Positions 54,521-64,000 of a DNA stretch of 64,000 nucleotides are shown in pieces (position 1 is the first letter of the stretch; each line of letters starts with the position of its first letter). The notes below the pieces were generated by a model. It had not been told where the DNA came from and searched no databases. It was given only the letters and a program-made list of their open reading frames with translations. Where the stretch lies: the NCBI RefSeq assembly GCF_028769735.1, contig NW_026992287.1:1-64000 (forward strand). Direction: 5' to 3'. The position numbers were made by a program, and so were the translations under genes. The DNA is from Zonotrichia leucophrys gambelii. Its lineage: Eukaryota > Chordata > Aves > Passeriformes > Passerellidae.

Positions 54521-56680
54521 GCTTTACTTACATCTGGAATTTTCAAAGCTGGAGCCGACATGAGGGGACTCTCTAGCTGGTGAAAGGCCCGTGTGGCATC
54601 TCTTGTCCACTGGAGATCTCAGTTCCCATTTGCAATAAGAGCATAGAGGGGTCTGGCGAACAGTCCATAATTATACTACTCTGCCATACCTAAAAAGGTT
54701 TGGAGTGCCTTCGTTGTCTGGGGTTCAGGGTTTGGCATAGGGCTTCCCTGCCTTAAAGTCTGCTGCTCAGTACTCACTTCTTACCCCAGGTAGATTACCT
54801 TCTGTTTCACTACCTGTGCCTTTTTCTTTGAGACTCTGCATCCTTGGAGTCTTAGGAAATTCAAAAGGCTTACCGTCCAGGCTTCCCTCGCTTCCCTCGT
54901 CCGAGTGACTACTAGAAGATCATCCACGTACTGCAACAGCCTCTTTTCCTCTTGTGGAGCTTCCCGGGACTCTGAGTCTTTGCAAGCTGTTCTCCAATCG
55001 GAGTGGAGAATTTTGAAGCCTTCAGGCACATGGACTATGTGAGCTTGTGTTTGAATGCAAAAATTTTCTGGCTGGCTTCGTGGATAGGGAGGCAAAAGAA
55101 GGCATCTCTTAGGCTTAAAACAGTGAACTAGGTTAGCTCAGGTGTTAAACAAGTTAGTAAGGTCTATGGATTTGCTACCACAGGGTACAAATTCTGTGTT
55201 ATCTTATTGACAGCCCTTAATCCAGTACTATCAGTTATTGGACTGATTCCTTCCTTACCTTCTTTCATGGTTTGACCCGGAAACAGGATTTCTGGGATGC
55301 TGTGTGGAAGGGGCCAATGAGTGCTCAGATTTGAATATTGCCATCTGGCCTAACCACTGGGCAATCGGATCCACCTCCGAGAACACAGGGTAAAAGCAGG
55401 GCTCTCCCCCTGGCAGTTCCTCTTTGGATTTCCGGCGGTGAAGGAGTTGAGTCTCTCCCCCGGCCCAGTTGCTGGCTGGGCTGGGGGAGGGGAAAAGCCA
55501 TGCGGCCCGGCCTGGGAGAGGTAGGCCTGCCCCCCCCCCCCAAGGGTGGAAGGAAGAAGAAATGCCGGGAAGCAATGGGCAGCCTTTCCCCCCCCCCCCA
55601 CCTTGGAGACAGACAGAGAGAGTGCAGCCGGTGTTTGTGTGCCGTTACCTTGAAAGCAGTAAACATGTGCTGGCAGCAGGCAGCCCGGCTGAGGAGATGG
55701 TGGGGGGGGGGGGGGGTGCAGCCAGGAGTCCAGCCGCTTGGAGGAGTTTTTAACCCTTTTTTGGACAATGAAAACTTCACAGAACATTAACCCTTCCTAA
55801 ACGAGAGATAAGAGTGAAGGAGGACGAAGGAAATAAGCGAGTGATGAAGATCTGGACCAGAGAGAGAGAGACTGAGAGATGATAGAAAGATGGAGAAGAG
55901 GGAGTGGCATTTTATGCTGGACTCTTTTGTGTAGCCATGGACAGAGCTATGTTTCCCTGGAATACAGAGACTGAGTCCAGGGGGAGAAATGTCCCAGAGC
56001 CAATGAAGATTCAGTGTGGGTACCCCTCGGCCCCACGGGGTATATAAAATATGGGGGGGACAGATGTCCCAGAAGTGAGAGATTGAGCTTTTCTGGAACT
56101 GGACACAGCCTCCTTAAAAGGACAACCCTGGAAGCAGCCCTGATTCTGGTCCGGTGGTGAGAGCACCGGAACAAGGACGGAAAAGGCCACCACGACACAT
56201 GGAAGGACTCCCTCTCCTCTTGAGGAACTGAAGTTGAGCATTCTAAAGGGTGGTGCTGGACCCAGATTGGATTTTGGATTGTATTGTATTGGGAATTTGG
56301 GGGGGAGGAGGAGGAGGAGAGTGTTTTTGTGAGGTTTCATTTTCCTTGTTTTTTTTTCCTTCTTTCTTTTTTTCTTCCTTTTGTGTGTAGTTTAGTAATT
56401 GTCTTTGTAGTTTAGTTAATAAACTTTTCTTCTTTTTTTCAAGTTAGAGCCTGCTTTGTTTATTCCTGGTCAAAATCTCACAGCAGACACCAGAGAAGGT
56501 GTATTTTCATGTGGGCATTTGGCCTTGTGCCAATGTCAAACCAGAACACCTTCCCTTTGAGGGTACTACTCAGTTCTCACTGGTTGTGTTCTTTCATTAA
56601 GCTTGATGGGGGAGCATCCCATGGGGGAGCATCTTTCACTCTCCCTGGTACAGCAGAGGCCCATACCCTTGAAAACACTT
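54521..56680 (-). pseudogene. pol: ERV-B3 reverse transcriptase, split by LTR D3
   Basis: Thumb and palm at 54521-55262, with Y-V-D-D intact at 54919-54930 (minus strand). The N-terminal part continues at 56549-56680 beyond the D3 LTR (55263-56548). Stops occur at the same place as in B1 after the Y-L-G motif (54781-54783), so this stop predates the split of B1 and B3. Fingers are shortened in the same manner. Confidence 0.75.
55263..56548 (+). repeat. Solo LTR of family D (D3) in B3 RT, perfect 5-bp TSD
   Basis: 1286 bp, starts TTTCATGGTTTGACC (TG changed to TT) and ends CAAACCAGAACA. CCTTC occurs at 55258-55262 and 56549-56553. AATAAA near 56418. C-runs at 55532-55542 and 55589-55601 and a G-run near 55700-55716 are simple sequence inside it. 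RT reads across when it is removed. Confidence 0.9.
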
Positions 56681-57240
56681 ATTTACTTATTCTAATATCT
56701 CCTTACTAATGTCTTTCTTAATTTAAGTGTCTGTTAATATTAAGCCTAACATCTTTATATTATTTGCCTCCAGAGTAACCTTTCTCATTTGAGAATGTTT
56801 AGCAAATTGAGCGAATTGTACAAAAGCTTTTAGGTACACATAGTACACATGCTACTTTAAAGGTTTGCAAAAGTATGCCTTCTCAGACTGGCCAGTTGTT
56901 CATTCTCCACACTACAACATAAACATTCTCCACAGGTACTAAAGCTTTATTTAAAACTGAACACATGACCCTTGTGCTGACAAAAATTCTTCCCTTTTGG
57001 GAAGGTCACCTTTACCCCTCCTCCCTTACCTTGGGAGGAAGCCTTTAACAAATCATATGTACTCATTTTGCGAACTGTGATTGCTTCGCATTTCAGCATG
57101 ATAATCCTTGCCTGATTTCATACGTTGCTATCTTATGCTGCATGCTGAACAACATGTTTGATTTGCTTTCTCTTTGCCTTGTTTTCCCTTTCAAGGGCCA
57201 AGACCAGAGGGCGGTCCGATCTCACAGTCTCTTTGTCATT
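56681..57240 (-). pseudogene. pro: ERV-B3 protease and gag remnants
   Basis: Same structure as B1 11851-12330: a matrix-end piece at about 57240-57130 and a protease piece with the V-L-N-K-A-L-type stretch near 56960-56940, active site lost. The gag deletion endpoints look the same as in B1, so both descend from a gag-deleted parent. Confidence 0.55.
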
Positions 57241-59261
57241 CTGGGTGATTTCTTAAAACAAAAGATATTTCAGCATACAAAAACTCTATCCCATTATAAA
57301 ACGGTACTAACAGCAATGAAGCAGTATAAATCTTTTTATTTTCTGAGCTGCTCTTACTGGCAACCTCCTCCCAGTGAGCCCCTCCCAAAAGGGGCTAATT
57401 TAGGAACCTGTTTGCTCTGGTCAGTTCTCATCATTTATTTCTCCTTGCCCTATCTCGCTTCCACTCAAATCTTTTTACAGACCTTCACAGTAGTTTCTCA
57501 GTTTTCCTCCTATACACACAGCTCCAGGTGGCAGGTATCAGATGTGATTCCCACACACAAGCTCTAAGACCTTAGGTTCTGAATTCGCTTGACCAGAAAC
57601 CTCTAATTTACACTTGGGGCGTGTGCCTTGACACTTATTAGAACAGCAAAACAGCAATACCAGTGTTTCTGATAAACACCGCACTGCAATAATACCTGCA
57701 CATCGAGCTCTTGCCCACAGGCCATTCCCGTGTTCCCTGGGGAGACGGGGCAGCCAGAGCTGTCCCTGGGCCCAGGGCACAGCCACTGTCACCTCACACA
57801 GCATGCTAGCCTCTTGATGTACCAAAGGCTCCCCGAAATTGCTCACAAAGGCAGGCTATTCTGTTTGTTACAGAGAACTTTAAATCCTTTCAGCGGATTG
57901 TTTCCAGTAAAGACTTACTGCAGTACCAACCGAAGTCTCATAAATCTCATAAGTCTCATTAACTAATTCATCTCATTCATCCCTTCTATATAAACTCTGT
58001 TTTACAAAATATCAGTCTTTTCTAGTTGTCTTCTTGCACAATCTAATTAAGCACTGTGTCTACTTACACTTGTTTTGCTGCTTTGCAAAAAGGCTGTGCT
58101 AGTCACAGCCGAAACTCTGATATGCCAACAGACACAGACACACGCACTCTCCCCCCCCCCACCCTTAATCTCAAATTCACTAGAGCCAAGGCTTGAATTA
58201 CTATGAGGGGGAGAATTCTTGGAATTCCTTTAACTCACTTTATCGAAGTTAAACATAAATCACCGTACTATAGTTCTCCTATGTAAAATGCTACTCTTGT
58301 TGCAACAAAATCTTAAAATCTCCACAAACACCACTATACAATCTGAGAATCAAATTACCGCAATGCAGTGGAAGAAAATCACCACACAAAATCACTGGGA
58401 AAGGGCATATTTCTCAAAGTGCTCACTTTCTCAACACAACACAGCACACCATAATTCGGCATTTACTCAAATCAATTTTTCCTGGACACAATCAAAATAA
58501 CAGCACACAGTCTAGAGATCAAGTCCAAACATCCAAGGCAAAGGAACTCTCTGAGCTCATACTCACGGTTAAAATGTACCAAATCTACACAAATCACTAC
58601 ATTCAAACACGATAAATACCATCACTGACATTCCTCCACTCGCTTCTCCACGGGGCACTTCTCTCCCTGCCCCCACAGCCTGCTGCAGCCGGCACCTCTG
58701 GCCTCACTCGGCTGCTTCAAACACGGGGAGTACTGACCCCCCCCCCCCCGCACTGTAGGGCACTGTAGATTTACTCTCTTTTATACACCATACACTTATC
58801 ACCTGCATGATCACAAACACAGTGCACTGGCCACACACATTAACCATACAGCAACGCAGTGTCCGGACATCACACACACACACAAACAAAACACACACGG
58901 GCTCAGCAGTTCTGCTCTATCAGAACAATGAACCTTCAATACACACATACACGGGTTCACCCGGCTTACCCCCAAAGCCGCTAGCGGTCTGCTCTATCAG
59001 AACGACGAACCCCGTCTCTAATATAGCTGCTCTATCAGCTGAACCCATGAACCCAGACGTCTCTGGGTGGTTTACTCCCTTTCTCTCCTTCCTTCCCTCC
59101 TGGGGCCCCTTAGTACATACCATATCTTCCTCCGCAGGCCAGTGGGTCGTTGTCTGTCCTCGCAGGTGGCAAGTTGCGACAAGCGGAGCCCCACCAGGAA
59201 AAAATCCTGGGGCGCGCCTTGGAGGTCCGTCTATCCCCTCTGCCCCCGTGGGGACAGAGAA
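57241..59261 (-). promoter_or_regulatory. ERV-B3 long leader
   Basis: About 2 kb, C-poor on the minus strand. The 12-mer CTGATAGAGCAG (complement CTGCTCTATCAG) occurs at 58912-58923, 58989-59000 and 59027-59038, as in B1. The candidate donor GTATGT (complement near 59117) is kept. Confidence 0.6.
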
Positions 59262-59279
59262 CTCCTGGCTGGCTCACCA
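59262..59279 (-). promoter_or_regulatory. Primer-binding site of ERV-B3 (tRNA-Arg-like)
   Basis: Minus-strand TGGTGAGCCAGCCAGGAG differs at one base from the complement of the tRNA-Arg(ACG) 3' end as I know it. Confidence 0.8.
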
Positions 59280-59282
59280 TAA

Positions 59283-59681
59283 TGTTTTGCCGAGAAAAGA
59301 AGAAACCTCACAACTTTATAAAAGTTGTAAAGCTCGGTATGTTTATTTACGACGCTGGACGCACACGGAGAAAATTCTCCTCAAAAGGCATGCGTACCCC
59401 TGAAAATTTCAGACCTCCTTTTATCCTCCTTCCAAATGCATATGCATACAGTTTCACAATAAGGTCATACATATTCATCCCGCATGACATTTAGCACCAG
59501 TTCTTCTTTATCAAAGGAATTTCTAGGTCGGGGCAAATTGACCTCGTGGTCTTTTCTGTTTTTCTTTCTCTGTCTCCTTGCTGTCTCGGCATACGAGTTT
59601 TTCCTTCAGCTTTGGCCTCACAGACTTTTCACCATTGTTAGACACTTCACCTAATTCAGGATGGATCCCTATTCTGTCTCA
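59283..59681 (-). repeat. 5' LTR of ERV-B3
   Basis: 399 bp, minus strand TGAGACAGAATAGG...CAAAACA, same length as both B1 LTRs. Confidence 0.9.
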
Positions 59682-61065
59682 GATCTTAATGAGAAGAGAG
59701 ATAAGAGATGAGATAAGAAGGAAATGGGCAAGTGTGATGAAAGTTCGTGCAAGTGAAAGATGTCAGAAGAAGCTGAAAAGAATCCTAGATGGGAGGAGAT
59801 GATGGAGTGGCCTTTGGCTAGACTTTTCTTGTATAGCCATGGACAGAACCATTTTTTTCCGTGACACAGAGACTGCAGTGAGGGGGAGGCAATGGCTTGG
59901 AGCCAAGAGAGTACAGTGTTGTTATGTGAAGGAGTGCATTGTTTTGAGGAGAGAGAGAGAAAAAACTCTACAACTTTGTGAAAGTTCGAAAGCCGGTATG
60001 TTTATTACAGTGCTGGACGCATGCGGAGATTACTCTCCTTAAAAGGCATGCATACCTCTGGGAACTTCAGGTCCCTTTCAATCCCCCTCTCAACTATATG
60101 TGCATACAGTTTCACAATAGGTTCATACATATTCATTTTTACGAATTTCGCATGACATTTGCTGCTAGTTCTTCTTTATCAGAAAGAATTCCTAGGTCAA
60201 GCTGACCTGCTTTCACAGCAGTCTTTCTCTCTTTATCACCCTCTGTCTCTCCCCGCTCCCCCATCTCTGTCCTCCATTGACGCTGTTTCCCTTGAGCCTA
60301 GGCCTTGCAATCAGGCTACACAGACTTAAAGATGTACATTTCACCTAAATCAAAATGGATTTCTACTCTGGGGAATTTTTACTCTTTCTCAGCATGAACA
60401 GAGACAGATGAGGAGGGTGGTGCCCTCTGTCTTCAGTGAAGAAGAAGATCTCTGTTCCCAAGACTCCTCGGCCCCAGGAGGTGAATTTGGGGGGCGGACT
60501 GGTGTCCTGAAAGTGAGAGACTTGCTTTTTTTTGAAACTGGGCAAAGCATCCTTAAAAGGGGAACCCTAGAAGCAGCCCTGGTCCATGTGCAGTGGTGAG
60601 ACCACTGGACATGGAAGGAAGACGTCACGATGGCAGATGTTCTCCGGGCGGTGCCACATGTGACATGGAAACAAAATAGGTTTCAGCTGTGTTTCCTGGG
60701 GAAGCCTATGGTACAAGAGGGACTCCTCTCTTCTTCATGAACTGAGAGTTGATTATGTGAAGGGTGGTGATGAACTGAGAGTTGATTACCTGAGGGATGG
60801 TAACTTAAATGAGAATCCAAGGTTTTGTCTCACTGTGCTGTTTTGGAGATTTGGTGGGGGGAGGAGGAATGTTTTTGGAAGGTTTTCACTCTGAGTTCTG
60901 TGTGTGTGTTTCTTTTACATATTGTAAGTTAATAAAGTTTTTTTTTCCCTGTATTAATAAGTTGGAGCCTGCTTTGCTCTATTTCTGGTCACATCTCACA
61001 GCAGACACTAGGGAGAATATATTTTCATGGGGGCACTGGCATTGCACTAGCATCAAACCATGGCA
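59682..61065 (+). repeat. LTR of family D (D4), 5'-truncated, carrying LTR B5
   Basis: It matches D1 from about 8150 to the end (CCATGGCA at 61061-61065), with AATAAA near 60931. The 5' half is missing because B3 starts at 59681. LTR B5 (59940-60391) is inserted in it. Confidence 0.75.
59940..60391 (-). repeat. Solo LTR B5 (family B) in D4, perfect 4-bp TSD
   Basis: 452 bp, minus strand TGAGAAAG...AAAACA. GCAT is present at 59936-59939 and 60392-60395. D4 sequence is continuous across it. Confidence 0.85.
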
Positions 61066-61260
61066 AGGATTCTCGCAGACACTACACCCAAGATGGACGA
61101 CAATCAAGAGTTTTTCAAACAGATATAATTTTGGTCTGTTTGCATATCAGAGGTTAATTGTCCAATTACAGCTTCAGGTAGTTAAGTCATTTACTCCAAG
61201 TTTGCCCCCCCCCCTAATTCACTGTTGTTTACATTTTTCAGGGCCTGAGACAGTAAGGTG
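61066..61260 (-). repeat. Fragment of family H LTR (H3)
   Basis: The complement matches H1 29580-29770 and H2 38210-38400, including the CTGATATGCAAA block. Both ends are truncated, one by D4. Confidence 0.7.
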
Positions 61261-61628
61261 TCCTTGAGTTTCATGCCTAGAGAGAAATTATTTTGTCTGA
61301 ATAAAATGGGAGAATAGTAGCTGACAGGCTGCAGAGTTTTAGAGCTATACACTAAAGTAGTACTGATCTGGAAAATACAGAAGCTAAAACTTAAGGCATC
61401 ATTCTGCAAGTCTATTGCCTACATGAATTTGGGAATACTCACGCTTGTGTGCCTTGCAGTGTAGAACGGTCACTTCTTTGGATAGTTGGACAGCATCAAG
61501 GAGGGACAATATTTCTTGTTTATATTTAATGGGAGATCCCTGTGCTTATAATAGATCTCTTTCTGCCTATATAGCTCAGTGGGCATGAACAATGCTAAAA
61601 GCATATTTTGAGTCAGTACATATTGATA

Positions 61629-62121
61629 TGAAAGATGGGTGCTAATGTCTTTACAAACAACTCAACGGGTGAGGTTCTTTTGGAGAAATTGGTGTTAATG
61701 TCTCTGAAACAGGTCTTACTGTCTCTACCAGCCTCAAGGTGGCCAAGTTTCTCACAGAATCCAGACAGTTTGAACTCCTGAACTTTAGGATAATAGGACA
61801 AATGGGTCTACGCAAAGTCTATTGCAGAACCCAGACAGCCTGAACTTCTGAACTTTGGAGAAAAATGGCATGTTCAAGGGGGGAATATGAAGTAGGTGGT
61901 TTGGGAAGGCTGTACCTTCCTAGTACCTCAACTACTGGGGAAAGGAAGAGGGCAACATGCAGCTGGGAGTTTAGGATAAAAGGAGGCTGCGTCCTCTGAA
62001 ACCTCAAGAGAGAAACCCCACAGGGTATGCCCCAGTGGACTCTCCCCCTTTATTTGAATAAAGTTGCAGGACTCCTCTGCCTCCTTTATGAACACTGACT
62101 TTCATAGTGTGATTTTCCACA
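61629..62121 (+). repeat. Solo LTR F2 in ERV-E RNase H
   Basis: 493 bp, TGAAAGATGG...TTTTCCACA, AATAAAG near 62057. It is related to the F1 5' LTR. TGATA is repeated at 61624-61628 and 62122-62126, and RNase H reads through when it is removed. Confidence 0.8.
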
Positions 62122-62886
62122 TGATATGTTTACTCTTTTTCCTGGTGCCAATTCCAGAGCTCTTCACAGCACGAGTTCTTCACTTGGAGCTGAGGTGTAC
62201 ATGGGCAGCAGTGCAGCTTCTATTATCTTCATTGGCTTGACTACTGCATAGTCAGCTTTTTGTTTTCCGTCTTTCACAAAGCTACTTCTGTCTGTAAAGA
62301 ACGCTATCTCTGGATCTTCAGTGGGCGCATCTTGTAGGTCTGGTTGGCTTGCATAAACTTGTTCAATTGTCTGTAAGCAATCATGGGTTAGATGCTCTTC
62401 TCCTTGCTTTGGGGTATTCAAAAATTGGGCTGGATTTACCAATGTGGTTACTTTCAACTCCACATCTTCTTGCTCCAGTAGAACAGACTGATATTTCAGC
62501 ATGCAGCTCAGGGAAAGCCAATGCCCACCTTTTTGGCCTAATACAATAATTATGGCATGCAAAGTGTACACTACTATCTTTTGTCCCAAAGTCAATTTCC
62601 TGTCCTCTTGTATGAGGAAAACAGTCACTGCCATGACTTGTAGGCATCTGGGTCATCCTTGGCTGATCTTGTCAAGTTGTTTTGAAAAGTACCCTACAGG
62701 CCTCTTGAAGTCTTCTACCTTCTGAGCTAAAACTCTGAGGGCTAGGTGCTGTTTTTCATGCATAAAAAGCTCAAAGGGCTTTGTTAAGTCTGGGAGTCCT
62801 AAGGCAGGTGGGGACATCAGGGCTATCTTTAAGTTACGGAATGCATGCTCACTCTCAGGAGTCCAAATCAAAGGTCCTTCCAGGGC

Positions 62887-63492
62887 GTCCTGGGGTGACG
62901 TTATGATGCTCGTATCCCCATTCATCTGTTCTGTGCCTTTAAGACCGGCTCTGAAGAGTGGAAGTTTTGTTTGGGTTTCTCTTATCAGGGACACAGAGAC
63001 AAGCGGTACATAGGGCTGTTTTTTCACTTCCGGCTTCAGCTTGCTGCTTTTGCTTGCTCTCTTTTTCTGCTCTTGCTTCTGCTCTGCTTTCGCCTCTGCT
63101 CATTAGCTAGCTCTAACTAAACAGTCCACATTCCTTCCTGGACTGTTTCTCCTCTCCTGTTTCTGTGACCATCTCGAACCTGCTCCGGACTGGGACCCGG
63201 GAACACCGAAGGTTGGGCTGCAGCAGTTGCCCCAGCGCCGGAGGGACTGAGAAGAGAGCAACCACCCCCCGAAAGAGACTTTCTGATTTTGTCATCTTTC
63301 TCAAAGCGGTGTCATCGGGTATTGTTCATTTTGTGTGCTGGGGGGCGCTGTGCCTGAAATAAACAGGTTTTTTCCACCTCTCTCCAAGGAATTTTTTCTC
63401 GAACCGGTTGAGGGGAGGGGCCGTGTGGGTTTTGCTTTCTGGAGGGGCCCTTCTTTGCAGATTCTTTAACAAATTTGCCCTAAACCAGGACA
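62887..63492 (+). repeat. Solo LTR S in ERV-E RT, perfect 6-bp TSD
   Basis: 606 bp, left end GTCCTGGGG and right end AACCAGGACA (inverted ends; the first T of TG appears lost). AATAAA at 63358-63363. CAGGGC occurs at 62881-62886 and 63493-63498. The 6-bp TSD suggests class II or a related group. Confidence 0.85.
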
Positions 63493-63600
63493 CAGGGCCT
63501 CCTTTAAAAGCTCATAGAATGGTTTGACCAAAAATCCATAATTCAAGACCCAAAATCTGCATCATCTAGCCATACCCAAGAATGCTCTTAAATCTCAGCC

Positions 63601-63815
63601 AGTCTCAGGTTGGGGTGATACCTTAAAGAACCTAAAAATGAAACAACACACTTTTGAGATAACATTACTGTAGGAGGTAATTTAAAGGTTGGTCTTATTG
63701 GAGGCCTCCAGGGGCAGATATAGAAAATGCATGCAAAATGCCCACCCCTACATGGGATGAATACAGTTTTGTGGGTTTTTTTGAGGGCTCCATTCACATG
63801 TTCAGCATTACCACT
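63601..63815. other. Unassigned sequence beside ERV-E
   Basis: A 69-codon minus frame (63797-63588) has no motif I recognise. It may be upstream ERV-E sequence. Confidence 0.25.
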
Positions 63816-64000
63816 TGTGAAAAACAGAGTTCACTCTTCAGAATTTTTAAAAGTTTAATAAAGCATAAAAGAAGGACAAGCAAGTAATCCAGAGCTGGGG
63901 TGCTTTGGGTGAATGGCCAAAGAGTACAGAGGTAGCTTAAAATCATATTCTCTATATATGGTTACATTGCTGGGGTTACATGCATATTCATTAGCTTATA
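63816..64000 (+). repeat. Probable LTR fragment (T) at window end
   Basis: Starts TGTGAAAAACAG and contains TTTAATAAAGC near 63856. It looks like the beginning of an LTR, orientation uncertain, continuing past the window. Confidence 0.35.

Larger units (their letters stand above)
50210..59681 (-). mobile_element. ERV-B3: minus-strand sister of B1 lacking its 3' LTR
   Basis: Reading right to left: 5' LTR (59283-59681), tRNA-Arg-like site, leader, gag remnant, protease, RT split by LTR D3, RNase H, integrase, env, polypurine tract and only about 8 bases of 3' LTR. It shares the gag deletion and overall structure of B1 with high similarity but is inverted relative to it. The right flank is inside LTR D4; the left flank is the A2 LTR. 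Confidence 0.85.
61261..63600 (-). pseudogene. pol: ERV-E pol: RT thumb to RNase H, split by two LTRs
   Basis: Read right to left. RT thumb (63600-63499, with an F-L-G-type segment), then LTR S, then RT/connection (62880-62653), connection and first part of RNase H (62634-62164; F-T-D-R-S near 62300). Then LTR F2, then the rest of RNase H (61628-61400; C-T-D-S-K-Y-A near 61610 and the H-C-x-A-H-K segment near 61455). The layout is gammaretrovirus-like. The frames are long and the coding similarity to B RT is clear, but shifts and stops are present (about 62650, 61550-61570). Integrase would lie left of 61261 but is replaced by H3. Confidence 0.75.

Noticed and set aside
61561..61600. tRNA-like ATATAGCTCAGTGG near 61568
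   Set aside because: Resembles a tRNA A box, but the surrounding sequence reads as ERV-E RNase H on the minus strand and no B box or cloverleaf follows.

Overview
This window looks like bird DNA, most likely a songbird. It has a CR1 LINE 3' end with the avian terminal octamer (about 37410-37685) and dense class I, II and III endogenous retrovirus (ERV) remnants, including long TGTCATGG-type LTRs. I found no host protein-coding gene, tRNA, rRNA or CRISPR array. Such ERV density suggests a degenerate compartment such as the female-specific W chromosome. That is an inference from composition, not a proof. Family labels A, B, C and so on are my own.

Layout. 1-499: A-family LTR, minus. 500-3702: pro/RT remnant of an A-like provirus (C), cut by a class II fragment and a solo LTR. 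3703-9410: provirus A1, whose 5' LTR is replaced by a 63-bp-arm fold-back; gag is nearly complete and most of pol is gone. 9411-18560: provirus B1 with both LTRs, a tRNA-Arg-like primer site, pol and env, but a deleted gag. 18561-about 25720: provirus B2, minus, with gag-pro-RT and a fold-back D-family LTR inside gag. 26519-29479: provirus F1. 29480-37698: a mosaic of LTR fragments, an integrase remnant (L), an env remnant (M) and CR1. 37699-39726: provirus H2 (LTR, leader, matrix region of gag). 39727-41201: A3, minus (LTR and env). 41202-50209: provirus A2, the most complete element, with two LTRs, leader, gag, pro-pol and a short env. 50210-59681: provirus B3, minus, a sister of B1. 59682-61065: D-family LTR carrying a B-family solo LTR. 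61261-63600: gammaretrovirus-like pol (E), minus, split by two solo LTRs. 63816-64000: part of another LTR.

All retroviral reading frames are broken by stops, frameshifts, deletions or nested insertions, so none looks able to make a full product. Target-site duplications (TSDs) date several insertions relative to one another. Three large proviruses (B1, A2, B3) have left and right flanks from different host elements, which points to recombination between repeats.

The most notable structures are two fold-back LTRs, one flanked by an intact 5-bp TSD; a row of small hairpins in the A leader; a threefold 12-mer and very long C-poor leader in family B; an in-frame UGA shared by two A gag copies; and a short, apparently SU-poor env shared by two A copies.
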